In this document: positions 11,598 through 22,400 of the stretch, in pieces
Layout: the number at the start of each line of letters is the position of its first letter
Numbering within the stretch: the stretch's first letter is position 1
Source of the DNA: Semisulcospira habei
Taxonomy: Eukaryota > Mollusca > Gastropoda > Semisulcospiridae
DNA length: 64,000 nt
NCBI GenBank assembly: GCA_036245525.1
Contig: BTPG01000005.1
Span: 120,178,417-120,242,416, forward strand
Direction: 5' to 3'
Notes under the pieces: generated by a model
Database searches by the model: none
Told to the model about the DNA's origin: nothing
Seen by the model: only the letters and a program-made list of their open reading frames with translations
Program-made: the position numbers and the translations under genes

Positions 11598-11867
11598 GGG
11601 AGTTCGAGGCGCGGGTTCCCAGGAGGGAACGCGCTTGGACCAAGCCTTATGCCAGGCAGAGAACCCATCTCGCTACAGAGCTCGGTTCGGAGAGGCGTGC
11701 TTCGCGCCTCCATGGTCAACCGGTCCCCACTCGTCTCCTAGGAAGGCCTTGGATCCTCCTCGGCCGCTGCGAACCCGCCTCGCTACAGAGTCCGGCTCGC
11801 GGAGACATTCTCACATGCACACCACGTCACGACACGTTCGGGATCCTCTCTTCGCTCGAAGTCGGAC
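11598..11867 (+). repeat. Internal direct duplication in DIRS-B, copy 2
   Basis: Partner of 9058-9320. Roughly 90 percent or more identical by eye. It precedes the plus-strand recombinase remnant. Confidence 0.8.
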
Positions 11868-12019
11868 CGCCACCCTCGCTCTCCCTCGCGAGCGTAACAA
11901 GGATCGAGCTTCTCCTCGTCATTAGTAATAACAGCACTGAAGCTACAAGTCAGATGATCTTCCTGACTACGCTCAGTCATGCGATCCGATTCCAGGATCC
12001 CTCCCGCAGCGAGCTTAGA

Positions 12020-12260
12020 GGCTAACTAAGTCCTATCAGCTACGTACAGGGCCACGAACGTCACAGTCGTCAGGAACTGTGCTGTCTTCCACTTCGTGGC
12101 TACTGTAGGGCTGGCGGGCATGTTCTCTCGCCCACAGAGTTTCCCAGCCCAGCGGGGCTACTCGCTCTGGTGGGGGAACTGCTCCGGGGTTCCTCTTCCT
12201 CCTGGCGCTTCAGCGCCGTAGGTTACACCTCCCCAGGGTCGTCGGGAATTTGCGTTTGGG
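12020..12260 (+). pseudogene. Diverged DIRS recombinase 3' end in DIRS-B
   Basis: The nucleotide sequence around 12045-12130 (GCCACGAACGTCACAGTCGT, GGAACTGTGCTGTC) parallels the recombinase end at 379-440 and 52670-52760, in the same position relative to the internal complementary region. Stops and shifts prevent translation. Confidence 0.5.
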
Positions 12261-12322
12261 AGGACGGCCCTTGGGGCCCCAAGGTGTGCTAGTGCGCGGC
12301 ACCCTCCTCCTATTCGTGATTC

Positions 12323-12677
12323 TCCCATAAGGTCATGTCATCGGTAATGTTTTTGATGAAACAAATGCATTTTTCTTTAAAAGGTATTTTTTCGAAAAAT
12401 ACTTACCGATGACATGACTCGGACGACCCTCCCACCGGCCCCGCTTGCCGCTGGTAAGCTAAGTATCCTGACTGAGGAATTATGGGTACTCGGTTCCGGA
12501 TGGGGAGTATCGGGAGACAACTCTTGGCCCCCTCGGGGTTCCCTGAGTGCCTCCCGGGTTGTGTGTTAACACAACGAGTACTTAGGCTAGAATTGAGTAA
12601 GTAGTAGACACTCCCATAAGGTCATGTCATCGGTAAGTATTTTTCGAAAAAAATACCTTTTAAAGAAAAATGCATTT
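12323..12677. repeat. DIRS-B internal complementary region and right ITR
   Basis: 12323-12417 is complementary in its first half to the left end (6431-6469) and in its second half to the right end (12620-12677). The right ITR is 12465-12640. The layout is the same as 649-1008 and 52968-53324. Confidence 0.75.
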
Positions 12678-13420
12678 TTTTGATGACATACTGATTGCGA
12701 GTGGCTCATGGGTGCAGCACGTACGAGACGTTGCATCCATAATATCTCGACTGCAGGAAGTGGGCTTGACAGCGAGGCCAACTAAGATTTACGCTGGGTT
12801 CCGCGTTGTGGAGTTTCTCGGCCACCAAGTGGGTCGTGGGGTCCTCCAGCCAGTGGACGATAAGGTTCGGAAAATCCTGGTGATCCCAGTGCCGATACGA
12901 AGCGGCAGGTGCGATCCCTGTTGGGTCTGATCGGCTACTACCGTCGGTATGTGCCAGATTTCGCGACATTGACAGCTGCAATGAGCGGCCTTGTCGCGGG
13001 TGACGGTAGGGGTAAACTGGTTTGGACGCCTGAGTGCGCGACCGCTTTACACCGGATCCAGGTGATCCTTTCTTGCGGTCCAGTGCTCATTTTGCCGGAC
13101 CTGCGCCTACCTTTCCTTGTTCAGACTGATGCTAGCTCTACGGGGTTTGGGGGGGTCTTGCTGCAGGACAGAGGGGAGACACTCGCCACCCGTTTTGCTA
13201 CGTGAGTCGAAAACTCTTAGATAGAGAGACGCGCTACAGCACAATCGAACGGGAATGCCTGACTATTGTGTGGGTGATTTCAAAACTCAAGAGGTATTTG
13301 TGGGGTTGTGTTTTTTGCCTGCAGACGGATTACCAACCACTGGCATACCTTATGTCCAGTCGTTTTCAGAACGCGAGGTTGATGGGGTGGTCACTGACGC
13401 TGCAGGAGTTTCAATTCGGT
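12678..13420 (+). pseudogene. pol: Gypsy pol, rest of RT and RNase H
   Basis: Continuation of the RT cut at 6430. It starts with the catalytic FDDILIASGSW box, then EVGLTARPTKIYAGF, VEFLGHQVGRG and LIGYYRRYVPDFA (frames change near 12900). RNase H follows with LVQTDASSTGFGGVLLQ (first catalytic Asp), DRETRYSTIERECLTIVWVI and LQTDYQPLAYL. A stop interrupts after RFAT at about 13203. The sequence then ends at LTLQEFQF where LINE-C begins. The integrase half of pol is missing. Confidence 0.8.
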
Positions 13421-13973
13421 ACAGCAACATCCGCAATGGCCAGGCTGGACAGGATATGGCGAAGTAACTCCATCAGCTTCACCATCAAGTACAGGCTTTA
13501 CAAGTCCCTTGTAGTGTCTATTCTACTCTACGGCTGTGAGACTTGGACACTGCTTGCAGACTCAGAAAAGAAAATCCAGGCCTTTGAGAACAAGTGCCTG
13601 AGGAAGTTGCTCCGCATCTCGTACCGCGAGCACAAGACCAACGAATATGTACGGAGCATCGTCACTTCCCTGGTGGGCCCACATGAACCCCTTCTGGCAA
13701 CCGTGAAACGGCGCAAGCTTGCTTGGTTTGGCCACGTGACCCGACACAACACCTTGTCCAAGACTATCCTCCAAGGCACTCTCGAAGGAAGTCGTCGGCG
13801 AGGTCGTCAGAGAAAGAGTTGGGTCGCAAACATAAAAGAATGGACCGAACTCGAGATGCCAGACTTGCTTGCCACCGCCCAAAATAGAACTCAGTGGAGA
13901 GCACTGTCTGTTGCTGCTGCCTTTCAGTCCCCCCAACGCCCAGTTCGGGCAAGGGACTGATGATGATGATGAT
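13421..13973 (+). mobile_element. LINE-C 3' fragment in Gypsy
   Basis: 5'-truncated non-LTR retrotransposon encoding the last ~180 residues of an endonuclease-RT polyprotein. It includes KYRLYKSLVVSILLYGCETW, LRKLLRISYREH and RRKLAWFGHVTRHN, and ends with a short (TGA)n tail. It is nearly identical to 56501-57056; I see about one mismatch. No TSD is evident here, and the Gypsy integrase region that should follow is gone, so the insertion may have been coupled to a deletion. Confidence 0.8.
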
Positions 13974-14104
13974 GTCACGTTCGCAGTGCGATCAGAGAGT
14001 GTGTGTTGAATTTTGAGGTTGTCCTTAGTTCTATTGGGTTGTAATAGGATAGTGTATTGCGTCGAGTGGTCTTAAAAAGAAACTCATTCGTTTCTGTTTT
14101 TTTT
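13974..14104. other. Residual Gypsy 3' interior
   Basis: About 130 bp between the LINE-C tail and the 3' LTR. It ends in a T-rich run before TGTGATG. No polypurine tract is clear. Confidence 0.4.
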
Positions 14105-15013
14105 TGTGATGAAACTCTATGCTCATGCATAGTGTTCACACAGTAGGATAAATACGGTACAGTAGTTGTCAATGGTTTGTTTTGTGCCGATAGTCCATGA
14201 GGCCGAGACCCAGGTGGAATTTTTAAGACACGTTTAATACGGGGAGTTTTTAGTGAGTTCTAGGCGGAAACTCAGTCTCTCAGAGGGCTAAATACATTAG
14301 TGTGGGCTATCCTGTCAGCTTGGACAGATGTGTGTGAGATACCTAGCCTGTATTCCAAGACTCTGAAACCTAGAATTCAGAGTGCTTGTCAGAGAGAGAG
14401 AGAGAGACGGACGCCGAGATGCCAGTCACCAGGACCTAATGCGAGGTCATCTCTCCAGCTCTTCACTCAGGGAGTGAGCGGCCGGTGCCAAGACACTCGG
14501 GTCACAGCGAAGATACAGTACGAGAAACGAGGACGTCCATGATACGAGAGACAGGACGACTCGAGGAGCGTACAAGAAAGGACTTGCACGCCTAGACGTG
14601 AAAGGACTGACAGTAACCAGGCAAGAACACCAAACAGGTTGGAGACTGTGAGAAACTAATAGCTAGCCTGGCAGTGATATTGTGTATGTGTATGTGATGT
14701 TTGGATGTAGTGGGGAAGGTGTAGTGTGAATAGTTGATAATCTTTTTAAGCGTTTGCTCTATTTATTGTGTATAAAAGTTCTGTTAGAAAGGGAGCCCGT
14801 GTGTTGACTTTTAGTCTGGCTGACCAGATTTTTACCCATCCCGCCGTGAGATGGCCTTAGTCACCTGCTCGGCGTTATACCCAAATAATTAACTAACTAA
14901 CCGTGTGTTGAGTTTTTACCGCATGAATGCGCCCGTCTGAGTCAGTGGCGGTGTATACGTCTGTTGTGCGAGAATCTGTGCATACGACTGGGGGCAAGTC
15001 TGCGTGCGTTACA
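14105..15013 (+). repeat. Gypsy 3' LTR with SINE insert
   Basis: Matches 2701-3539 apart from a few differences, a missing local duplication and an 85-bp SINE-like insert (14813-14897). It ends GCGTTACA followed by the TSD CAAT. Confidence 0.85.
14813..14897 (+). mobile_element. Short SINE-like repeat, copy 2
   Basis: Same family as 1157-1243. The LTR sequence CCGTGTGTTGA(C/G)TTTT occurs on both sides, so a TSD of about 16 bp proves retroposition into the LTR after the Gypsy insertion. The tail is AACTAACTAA. Confidence 0.75.
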
Positions 15014-15573
15014 CAATGGTCGTCGAGGGGAAGTCATCCGGTGAACGAAGGCGCTGGTAGGTCCTGGAATCGAGTGGTAAGGAGGATGTGTGCGTAAGTC
15101 TCCGAGTGGGTGACAAAGGTCGCTGCGGCCGAGCCTGAAGGGGGGCACGCTGCCGGCCAGTTGACTCGATGTGCTCGTCAGCGGACTTAATAGAAGGTCA
15201 GTGCGGCCGAGCCTCATGGAGGGTGGCACGCTGCCGGGCTTGAAGCCTCATCAGAGGCGGGCTTAGTAGGAGGAGGAACGTCAGCAACGCTAGAAGAAGG
15301 AGAGTGGTGTGACAAGATGGTAGCAGCCGAGCCTCAAGGAGGGGGGGGGGGGGGCACGCTGCCGGCAATGTGACTTAGCGTAGGAGTCAACGGACTTACT
15401 TGAAAGTCTCTGCGGCCGAGCCTCATGGGGGACTCTCATGGAGCCGGCTGGGGGACTCCCCGCAGGAGTCAGGGGGCACTCAGTGCGGTCACTGAAGCGG
15501 AGACAGTCCTGGCACGTAGGTGGTCGTGTACAACACGTTTCCCCAAGTCAGAGCGGGCGCGGACGGTCACTAC
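15014..15573. other. Inserted block, right half, with GC-rich tandem motif
   Basis: Continuation of the block interrupted by Gypsy. It holds four imperfect copies of a motif TGCGGCCGAGCCTCATGGAG followed by CACGCTGCCGG (about 15122, 15200, 15326 and 15411), spaced 80-125 bp. No coding domain is seen. Confidence 0.5.
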
Positions 15574-15740
15574 TGACATTACTATTAGGAAATGCCTCTT
15601 AGCTAGCACAGTTTCAGCCAAAATTTGGTTCAGTACCTATAGGGCAGGGGAGGCAACCTAGGGGCGCCATAACCTAGTACCCTGAGTAGCCTCCCATCCA
15701 TCCCCATCCGGTCTAGCGCACCAGTCTGTTCTCTTAGCTA
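15574..15740 (+). repeat. DIRS-A left inverted terminal repeat (inner part)
   Basis: Reverse complement of about 53100-53275. It contains the right copy of the 37-bp direct repeat at its start (15574-15610). Confidence 0.8.
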
Positions 15741-15840
15741 GCCGTGAACGGTTGTGTACCTACTCTACTGCGTCTTGGCAGTGTACAATGTGACTGGTCG
15801 TCTTGTGACCTTGGACTTGCTCGCCGTGTTCACTGTACTA

Positions 15841-15934
15841 TACACAAACCAAGGGGAATCACTCAGCGCTTGACAGACGAACAGTTAGATCCCCTGCCCT
15901 GTCAAGCACTGAGTGATTCCCCTTGGTTTGTGTA
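15841..15934. repeat. 36-bp-arm hairpin in DIRS-A
   Basis: Inverted repeat with arms 15841-15876 and 15899-15934 (35 of 36 pair), including CCAAGGGGAATCACTCA and its complement, and a 22-nt loop. It lies about 100 bp inside the left ITR. The role is unknown; an RNA structure in the leader or a small palindromic insert are both possible. Confidence 0.8.
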
Positions 15935-18559
15935 CAATTCTGCCAGCGCTAGCCTCACCTATCTGGTTTGTGAGTTCACTGTACTAGCCTTGGATTATTG
16001 TGTTCACTGTGCTAGCTTGGAGTTTACCTTCGTTGGTTTACGTGTGAGGGCTTCCGCTGGACTTTGTGGTGCTTTCGTGGGACTTGTGGTGCCTCTACCG
16101 GTGGGTGGTGCGGGGCTTCACCTCTGCTACACGTTTGGTCCCCTAAGGCCTTTGGTCAGGCACCGGCCTCTCCGCCATGGCAAGGTAAAACCTCGGTTGT
16201 TGCCCGTGACCGGCGCTCAGGGAAGAGCAAGAGGAGTGCCGGGTGACGGCACTGGCCGTGGAATTGGCACTGTATACGAAATTCGCCTTCGTTCGTGTAT
16301 GCTCGTTACGTGGCCTCGGAGAGCCATGCTCGCACGCCTCTCACTGTTGACTATGTTTTGCAGTTTAAAGAACCAAGTCTGCACCTGCACGTGCTATGGG
16401 GACTTCCAATGGACGAGTGACGAACATGCCATGTGCCTACCCTGTTCCGGCTGTTCCCCCACTCACCCGTGTATTGTCTGCGCCCCCTGGCTGGAAGAGC
16501 AGTGGTCTCAGCTTTGGGGCTTCTATTGCCGTGAGCGACCTACACCAGTCTGAGATCAGGCACCTGCTACCGCCCCAGGCGTTACCGACCCTAGGACATC
16601 GGCCGGATTGTGCGCCTGCTCGCTAAGTAATGAGAGTATCCATTATGAGCCTGGCCCACAGCGTGCATGCATGACCCGCCTCCTCGCCCGAGCTAGCTCG
16701 GGTCTCGACGCAGCTTCTGGAATACGGCCCTCCAAACCCTCCGGACAAGTCCAGCACAGACGCATGGTGTCCCGCCCCAAATTCAGTGACAAGCACCCTC
16801 GACCGGACGAGACTGCTGGACCAGTGTGCGCCTGCTCGTTAGATAAGAAAGAACAAACGAGCCTGGCCCACAGCGAGCTTGCTCACCCTGCCTACCTTCC
16901 CGATCAGACAGGATACATGGTGATAGGAGTTCTGAGTGGACACCCGTGCCCCAACCTCGTTAGCGCACAAGGAACAGGCCTCCACAACCCTTGGAACAAG
17001 TCCAGCACAGATGTATGGCGTCCTGCCCAAGGTCAGTGACAAGTACCCTCGGCCAGACGAGACTGATGGACCAGTGTGCACCCACTCGCCAAATAAATAA
17101 AAAACTATGAGCCTGGCCCACAGGACGGGTTACCAATCCTAGGACATCGGCCAAATTGTGCGCCCGCTCGCTAAGTAATGAGAGGATCCATTATGAGTCT
17201 GGCCCACAGCGAGTTGCTCGCACTGCCTCCCCACCCGAGCTTGCTCGGGTCTCGACGCAGCTATTGGAGTACGGCCCTCCAAACCCTCGTAACAAGTCCA
17301 GCAAAGATATATACGGCGTCCTGCCCCATGGTCAGTGACAAGTACCCTCGCCCAGACAAGACTGCTGGACCAGTGTGCGCCCACTCGCCAAATCAAGAAC
17401 TTGAGCCTGGCCCAGCGAGCTTGCTCACCCCGCCTCCCCGCCCGATTGGCCTCGCGCTTCGACATGGCTACTAGAAGCATGATGAGGGGAGTTCTGAGCG
17501 AACACCCGTGCCCGACCCCTTTCGCGCCACAGGACAGGCCTCCACACCCGTGGACTGCATCCCGCGGCCTGGACGCCCACCGACACGCTAGGCCTTCCTC
17601 TAGGACCGACGCGGCCCCTGTCGTGCCTCCGTCCACGGCGCGCCCCTCGAAGCCGGGACCATTGTTTTGCTCACCTCAGCGTGCCTCGCCCCTCCATCCT
17701 ACACGTTTGTCTTCTCCGACTGCCACCAGCCTCGGCCCCTCCCGGGGCTGGCGTTCGCCCACCCACTACTGGCTACCTCGTTTCCCCCGACGCTGTCACT
17801 TTCCGCGTGACTGCCGGTCCTCGTGTCGCAGTGCAGCCCCTTGCAGAGAACTTCGAGGGACTCCTCCTTGGTTCAGCTCCTCGCGGCGCCACTCCAGGTG
17901 AGAAGGTCCCCCACCCACACACACCCCACCCCCATGCGACTGCCAGACGACTGGACTCCGCTAGCGAGACCTCCGCTCACCGAATTAGGGAAGTCTTCTC
18001 CCCCCCTCTGCTCGCCCTTGCGCCCTGACGATGATGACGCTCTCCACTTGGCCCGGAAGACTCGGTTCGGTCCTACCCCCTGATGGCAGGTCCCCAGCTT
18101 CCAGGCGCTCTCACTCTCCGGATGACACAGGGTCGCCGGCAGCTCCCCTGGGCCGAAGAATCTCCGGTCCCTGGACGAGGCGATGCGTCTCATCGTGGCG
18201 TGTCTTTCCACAGTAGACTGCCCGCCCCTCTCTCCCCCCCCCCCACCCCCCGCTCAAGAGCCCCCCGGCATGTACGTGACAGCTACCCGCTACTGGCCTC
18301 TGCGGGATTCCTGGACCTGGTCACGCAAGCTTTCGTTTGATGCGTCGAGGCACCCTTCGCTCGCCGCTGTTGGGGAACATATTGGCTTGGCGGTCTCCGG
18401 GAACCATGCGGCGTACCACACCTCGGTCAACACGTCTGCTGCCGCTAATTGGGACCTGATGCGTCGGGATGCCTCCTGCGCTCCTGCCTCAACCTCCCGA
18501 CTGAATTTAATAAGCAGCTACGGCAGGCACCACTCGGCGGATCGCTCCGCTTCGGCCCG
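15935..18559 (+). other. DIRS-A ORF1-like region, decayed
   Basis: GC-rich, with open frames of 60-270 codons but no domain I can name. The longest open frame starts at 15744 and is rich in Leu, Cys and Val. The position, between the left ITR and RT, fits a DIRS gag-like ORF. It includes the tandem repeats at 16600-17520. Confidence 0.4.
16600..17520 (+). repeat. Diverged tandem repeats, unit roughly 210-260 bp
   Basis: The block GACCAGTGTGCGCCTGCTCG, then GAGCCTGGCCCACAGCGAGC and then CAAGTCCAGCA recurs starting near 16609, 16817, 17077, 17157 and 17374. Units differ in length and sequence, so the array is old. It lies in the DIRS-A ORF1-like region. Confidence 0.7.
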
Positions 18560-20538
18560 CCTTGGCAGGAGGTGAAGGTCGCGAACTAGGACCTCTGGCC
18601 CAGGCGCTCCGCCTCCGCCCACTGTCAGGCAGCCCGCAAGGCCATGGGTCACGCCCTGCGGACTGTCAGACCCTCAGCTCGCCTGCTCACCAGTCGCGGC
18701 CGTCGCCCCCCCCCCCCCCCCCCCCGAGCCGGCCTCTTTGGCTGCTCCCGGGACTCCTCCCCCTCCCTGCGCCGCTCCCCCCTGTGGACTTTGGTGCCGA
18801 CGGACCAGCTCAGAGCTGACGTCCTTTGCGGCGAGGTCGCCGCTTTGCTTCAGAAAGCCGCCACAGAGGTGGGGGCACGTCACGTCTCCCCAGCCTGCTA
18901 CAGCCGCCTATTCCTGGTCCCGCAGCCCAGCGGCCAGTGGCGCCCCATCTTCGGCCTCTCCGCACTGAACAAATACTTCACTGCCGCATCCTTCCGCATG
19001 GTGACTGCCTGACCCCTATGGGCCACAGTTCAGCCCATGGACTTCGCCGTCGCCTTTGTCGGATGCGTATCGGCACGTCCCCATGCACCCCGTTTCCAGA
19101 CGTTACCTGCGCTTCGCCTGCTGTGGGCATGGCCTCCCAGTTTAGGGCACTACCCTTCGACCTCCACCTCAGCCCTGGGTGTTCACCCGCATCATGGACG
19201 CTGTCGTCACCAGGGCCAGACGGACGTCCTCGAGCCCGACCTTGTACTACCTCGATCTTCTCAGGCGGAACCAGTCGGAGGCCTCCTTGAAGAAGGACCG
19301 AGATAAGCGGCTTGATCTGCTTGACCGGCCCGGCTTCCTGGTCAATGTCGGCAAGTCGGACCTTGCACTGTCCCGCCGCTTCGTGCACCTGGGCATGGAA
19401 CTTCGCACCGACCTCAACGGGGTGAGACTTCCGGAGCAACGGATACAGAAGTTGACGTACCTAGCGTGACAGGTGTCTCCAGAGGAAGCGGTCTCCGCCA
19501 GAGTGTGGCTACAACTGCTATGACTGAGGAGTGCAGCAGCGGGCCTCCTTCCCCTTGGCCGCGGGCCTCCTTCCCCTCAGTCGCCTCTATTCCCGCCTGT
19601 TACAGCTCTGCACCTGCTTCTCCACTGGCGACCCTCGGCTGGCGACCTCAAGTCGCAGGTTCCGGTGCTTCCGATGCACCGTCCCCATCTTCGACGCTGG
19701 GTCGCGACGGGAGTTCCCCTCTACTCCCCCCCCACCCCACCCCCCCCAAGCTGTCTCTCTGCGTCGACACAAGCCTCTCCGGCTGGGGCACGCTTCTGCT
19801 GCCGATGTTCTCCACAGCCTCCGACACTTGGCCTCCGGACATCGCAGCCCGGTGCATCAACTGGTTAGAGCTGCAAGCGGTCTGGCAAGCCCTCATCACA
19901 TGGGAGTCACGTCTGCGACACCAGCTCCTCTTCCTCTCAGGCAACTCCACTGTGGTCGCCTACTTCCAGAAGCAGTGCGGGATGCGCTCTCCCTCCCCCT
20001 GCGTCCTCCTCTACCAGGTTCTCCAGTGGTGCGAAGTGCGCGGCATCTCTCTCCGAGCGAGACACATCCTGGGCCACCTGATGTCCTGGCCGATTCCCTC
20101 TCCCAACGCGGTCAGCTTCTCCACACCGAGTGGGCGCTCCGTTCGGACATCTTCGGATGATCTGCGCAGCGTGGAAGAACCCCATGATCGACCTCTTCAC
20201 GAAGAGGTGGCGAGATGGATTCGCCAGCTTCCCCTACTCGTCTCCCCGATGCCGGACCCACTCGCCTGGGCGGTCGATGCCCTCTCCGTCCCATGGGTCG
20301 GCCTCGTCATGTTTGCTTAACCGCCTACGGTGCTCGTCCCCTAGGTCCTGCTCAAGCTCAAGGGTTGCAATGCGGTCCTGTTCTAGTGGCTCCGTTCTGC
20401 TGGACCAAGTCATAGACCTCGGACCTCCTGTACCTCGCCAAGGCCCCCCCCCCCCCCCCCCTGCGGCTCCCCACCCCGCGCATGATGCTCTCGTTACCAC
20501 AGCAGGCACTGTACCACCCGTGCTCCAAGCATCTCCTC
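18560..20538 (+). pseudogene. DIRS-A reverse transcriptase / RNase H
   Basis: RT pieces in shifting frames include YSRLFLVPQPSGQWRPIFGL at about 18900, then PGFLVNVGKSDLALSRRFVH and LGMELRT at about 19330-19400. RNase H pieces include LCVDTSLSGWGTLLLPM at 19758, CINWLELQAVWQALITWESR and QWCEVRGISLRARHILGHL. The end has PMIDLFTKRW and SPMPDPLAWAVDALSVPWVG. This is the characteristic DIRS RT-RNase H order, including the terminal DPLAWAVDALS block. Stops, shifts and C homopolymers break it. Confidence 0.8.
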
Positions 20539-21393
20539 CAGACCTGCCTACCGTTACGGATTTTTCCATATTTTTACGGATTTTAGACCTAGAATACGAA
20601 AATACGCAAAGGTCTTAAAAAATACGAATTTTGGCACTTTTTTTTTTTTGTGGTAATAAGACGTTTGTTTTGGGTTTTAAAACGATTCGTGTTTCACACG
20701 GCGCCATACTTAAGTAAGAAACAATTGAAACTTTTCGCCGTCGGAGATTACTACGTTAAGTTCAACCATGTCTGCCACGGGTGCCAAGAAAATAAGAGCC
20801 CATGAAACTGACGATGAAATGGATGAAGCGTCAACGTCGGTTTCAAAGGGGAAGAAGCCTAAACGACAGCAGACATTCTTGTCTTCATACACGGATGAGT
20901 GGCAATTTCTTGTGCAGTCTAAGAAGGGGCCGACGTTCGTCCACTGCTTGGCGTGTGTCAGAGATTTTAGTTGTGATCACGGTGGACGTAGTGATTGTGA
21001 GAGGCATGTTGCCAAAATCACAGAACAGCTGAACGTCAGTGGAAGAATCTTCCAAAGACACAAAACATTACAGCTTTATTCAAAAAGCAGATCAGCTCAG
21101 AGGATAGCAAAAAAGAATTCACTCGGCAAGTCACAGATGCTGAAGTATGCATGGTGCAGTTTATTGCTGAATGCAACCTACCAATTGCCACAGCAGACAG
21201 AATGACAGCCATGTTTCAGACAATGTTTCCTGATTCTAAGATCGCCAAAGGTCAGCCATTTCACCTTTTGTTAAAAATAGATCAGTGTGTTATCGGTACT
21301 TTAATAATCAAATGTTATACGAATTTTGGTCCCAGAATACCACATTTTGCCAGTCAGAATACTGAAACTGAAAATCTGAGGTAGGCAGGTCTG
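20539..21393 (+). mobile_element. hAT-like DNA transposon fragment in DIRS-A
   Basis: An AT-richer insert of 855 bp between the DIRS RT and recombinase. It is bounded by 14-bp inverted repeats CAGACCTGCCTACC (20539-20552) and GGTAGGCAGGTCTG (21380-21393). CTCCTC-type sequence occurs directly on both sides, compatible with an imperfect 7-8 bp TSD. It carries only the N-terminal part of a transposase, so it is a deletion derivative. Confidence 0.6.
20768..21384 (+). pseudogene. hAT-like transposase N-terminal fragment (zinc finger)
   Basis: The first 100 residues run MSATGAKKIRAHETDDEMDE, an acidic/basic linker and FLSSYTDEWQFLVQSKKGPT, then a BED-like finger with C-x2-C and H residues in VHCLACVRDFSCDHGGRSDC. 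In another frame at 21151 comes MVQFIAECNLPIATADRMTA followed by MFQTMFPDSKIAKGQ. This arrangement is seen in hAT-type transposases and their domesticated relatives. The catalytic domain is absent, and one frameshift lies near 21100. Confidence 0.55.
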
Positions 21394-22159
21394 CCTCCTC
21401 CACGCCTGGAAATTGTGCGGCACGCCCTCACCGCTAGAGGCTTCTCAAGTGCAGCAGTGGAAGCTATCGCTGCTGCCCAAAGGCCCTCGACCTGATGAGT
21501 CTACGAGGGAAAGTGGCGAGTCCTGTGCTTGGGTGAGACGACCGATGCCTCTCCCCCACTGATCTGACAGTCCACCAGCTGGCCGAGTTCTTCCTCTGGC
21601 TCTTCGCCGAGCAGCAGTTGGCGCCGATCACCAGCAGAGGCTGCCTTGCCAGGATCACTGACACACACCGCCTTTGGGCCGCCCGGACCCTGGTGACCAC
21701 AAGACCGCGCCAACCTGATGGCCTCTTCGGCCTCCTGAGGCCTGCCCTCCTCTCGCTGATTCCGCGAGGGGACCTACCCTGGGTACTGACATGGCTTAAC
21801 TCGGACCACTTTGATTCCCTTCCCTGGGTGCAGTTGGCCGACGTGACCCGAAAGACTTGCTTTCTACTGGCCCTTGCCACGACTCCAGGGTCAGCAAACT
21901 GCACGCTCTCTCTGCAAGCCCCTCCTGTTTGCAGTTCAGGATAGAGGGCTCTGTGTACCTACTGACGGATCCGGCCTTCCTGGCCAAGACCCGGTCTCCA
22001 TTGGCCGCCCCACAGGTGATCACCATTCGACCTTTGAGGAGCCAAGCCTGGCCCAGGACCAGACAGCAGGACCCGGTGAGAGCCTTCCGGGTGTACCTGC
22101 ACCGGATCAGGCCGCTACGCAGGAGATGCTCCTGCCTATTTCTCCCTCTGACCAGGGTT
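21394..22159 (+). pseudogene. DIRS-A tyrosine recombinase, N-terminal and core part
   Basis: It begins PPPRLEIVRHALTARGFSSA with the core-binding segment AAVEAIAAAQRPST. It continues with PDGLFGLLRPALLSLIPRGD, then DVTRKTCFLLALATTPGSAN and a region resembling LLTDPAFLAKTRSPLAAPQV. These are the family features upstream of the active site. The frame is broken several times. It stops at 22159 in a segment CLFLPLTR, where LINE-A is inserted; the rest is at 52540-52790. Confidence 0.7.
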
Positions 22160-22400
22160 GAACAATCAACGTGCGCTGATATACAGAAACTTACAGTGGA
22201 GCAGGAAGCCACCACCAAACAGGTTTAAAAACTTGCTGCTGCCAGAGACACACAGAGCGCCGTGATCGGTACCCTGAAAAAACAAGTAGGAGCACTTGGC
22301 CAGGCAACACCTTCCCAAGAAACAGTGAAACCAGCCCTAGCCTCCACGTCGCCCCTCCCCCCCTCCCCTGGTCACCCCGTCCCCAGACACCAATCACTCA

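Larger units (their letters stand above)
6431..12677 (+). mobile_element. DIRS-like element DIRS-B inserted in Gypsy RT
   Basis: A GC-rich element of 6247 bp bounded by inverted terminal repeats of about 180 bp (6445-6625 and 12465-12640, e.g. ATGACATGACCTTATGGGAG and its complement). An internal complementary region at 12323-12417 joins sequences complementary to both ends. It lies exactly between the codons of the Gypsy RT CFDD box, with no TSD. Internally it is badly decayed. Recombinase-like sequence occurs on the minus strand (9394-9927) and a diverged version on the plus strand (12020-12260). I could not find RT motifs. Confidence 0.75.
2701..15013 (+). mobile_element. Gypsy-like LTR retrotransposon with nested inserts
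   Basis: Two LTRs (2701-3539 and 14105-15013) begin TGTGATG and end GTTACA, and are flanked by the 4-bp TSD CAAT (2697-2700 and 15014-15017). Between them are gag (3895-4945), a mutated protease and RT (5340-6430), a DIRS insertion (6431-12677), the rest of RT and RNase H (12678-13420) and a LINE fragment (13421-13973). No integrase or chromodomain region remains: only about 130 bp separate the LINE fragment from the 3' LTR. The element is dead. Confidence 0.85.

Noticed and set aside
16600..17520. CRISPR-like or satellite array
   Set aside because: Units are long, diverged and irregular, with no short identical repeats and unique spacers; this is old tandem duplication in a DIRS ORF1 region.
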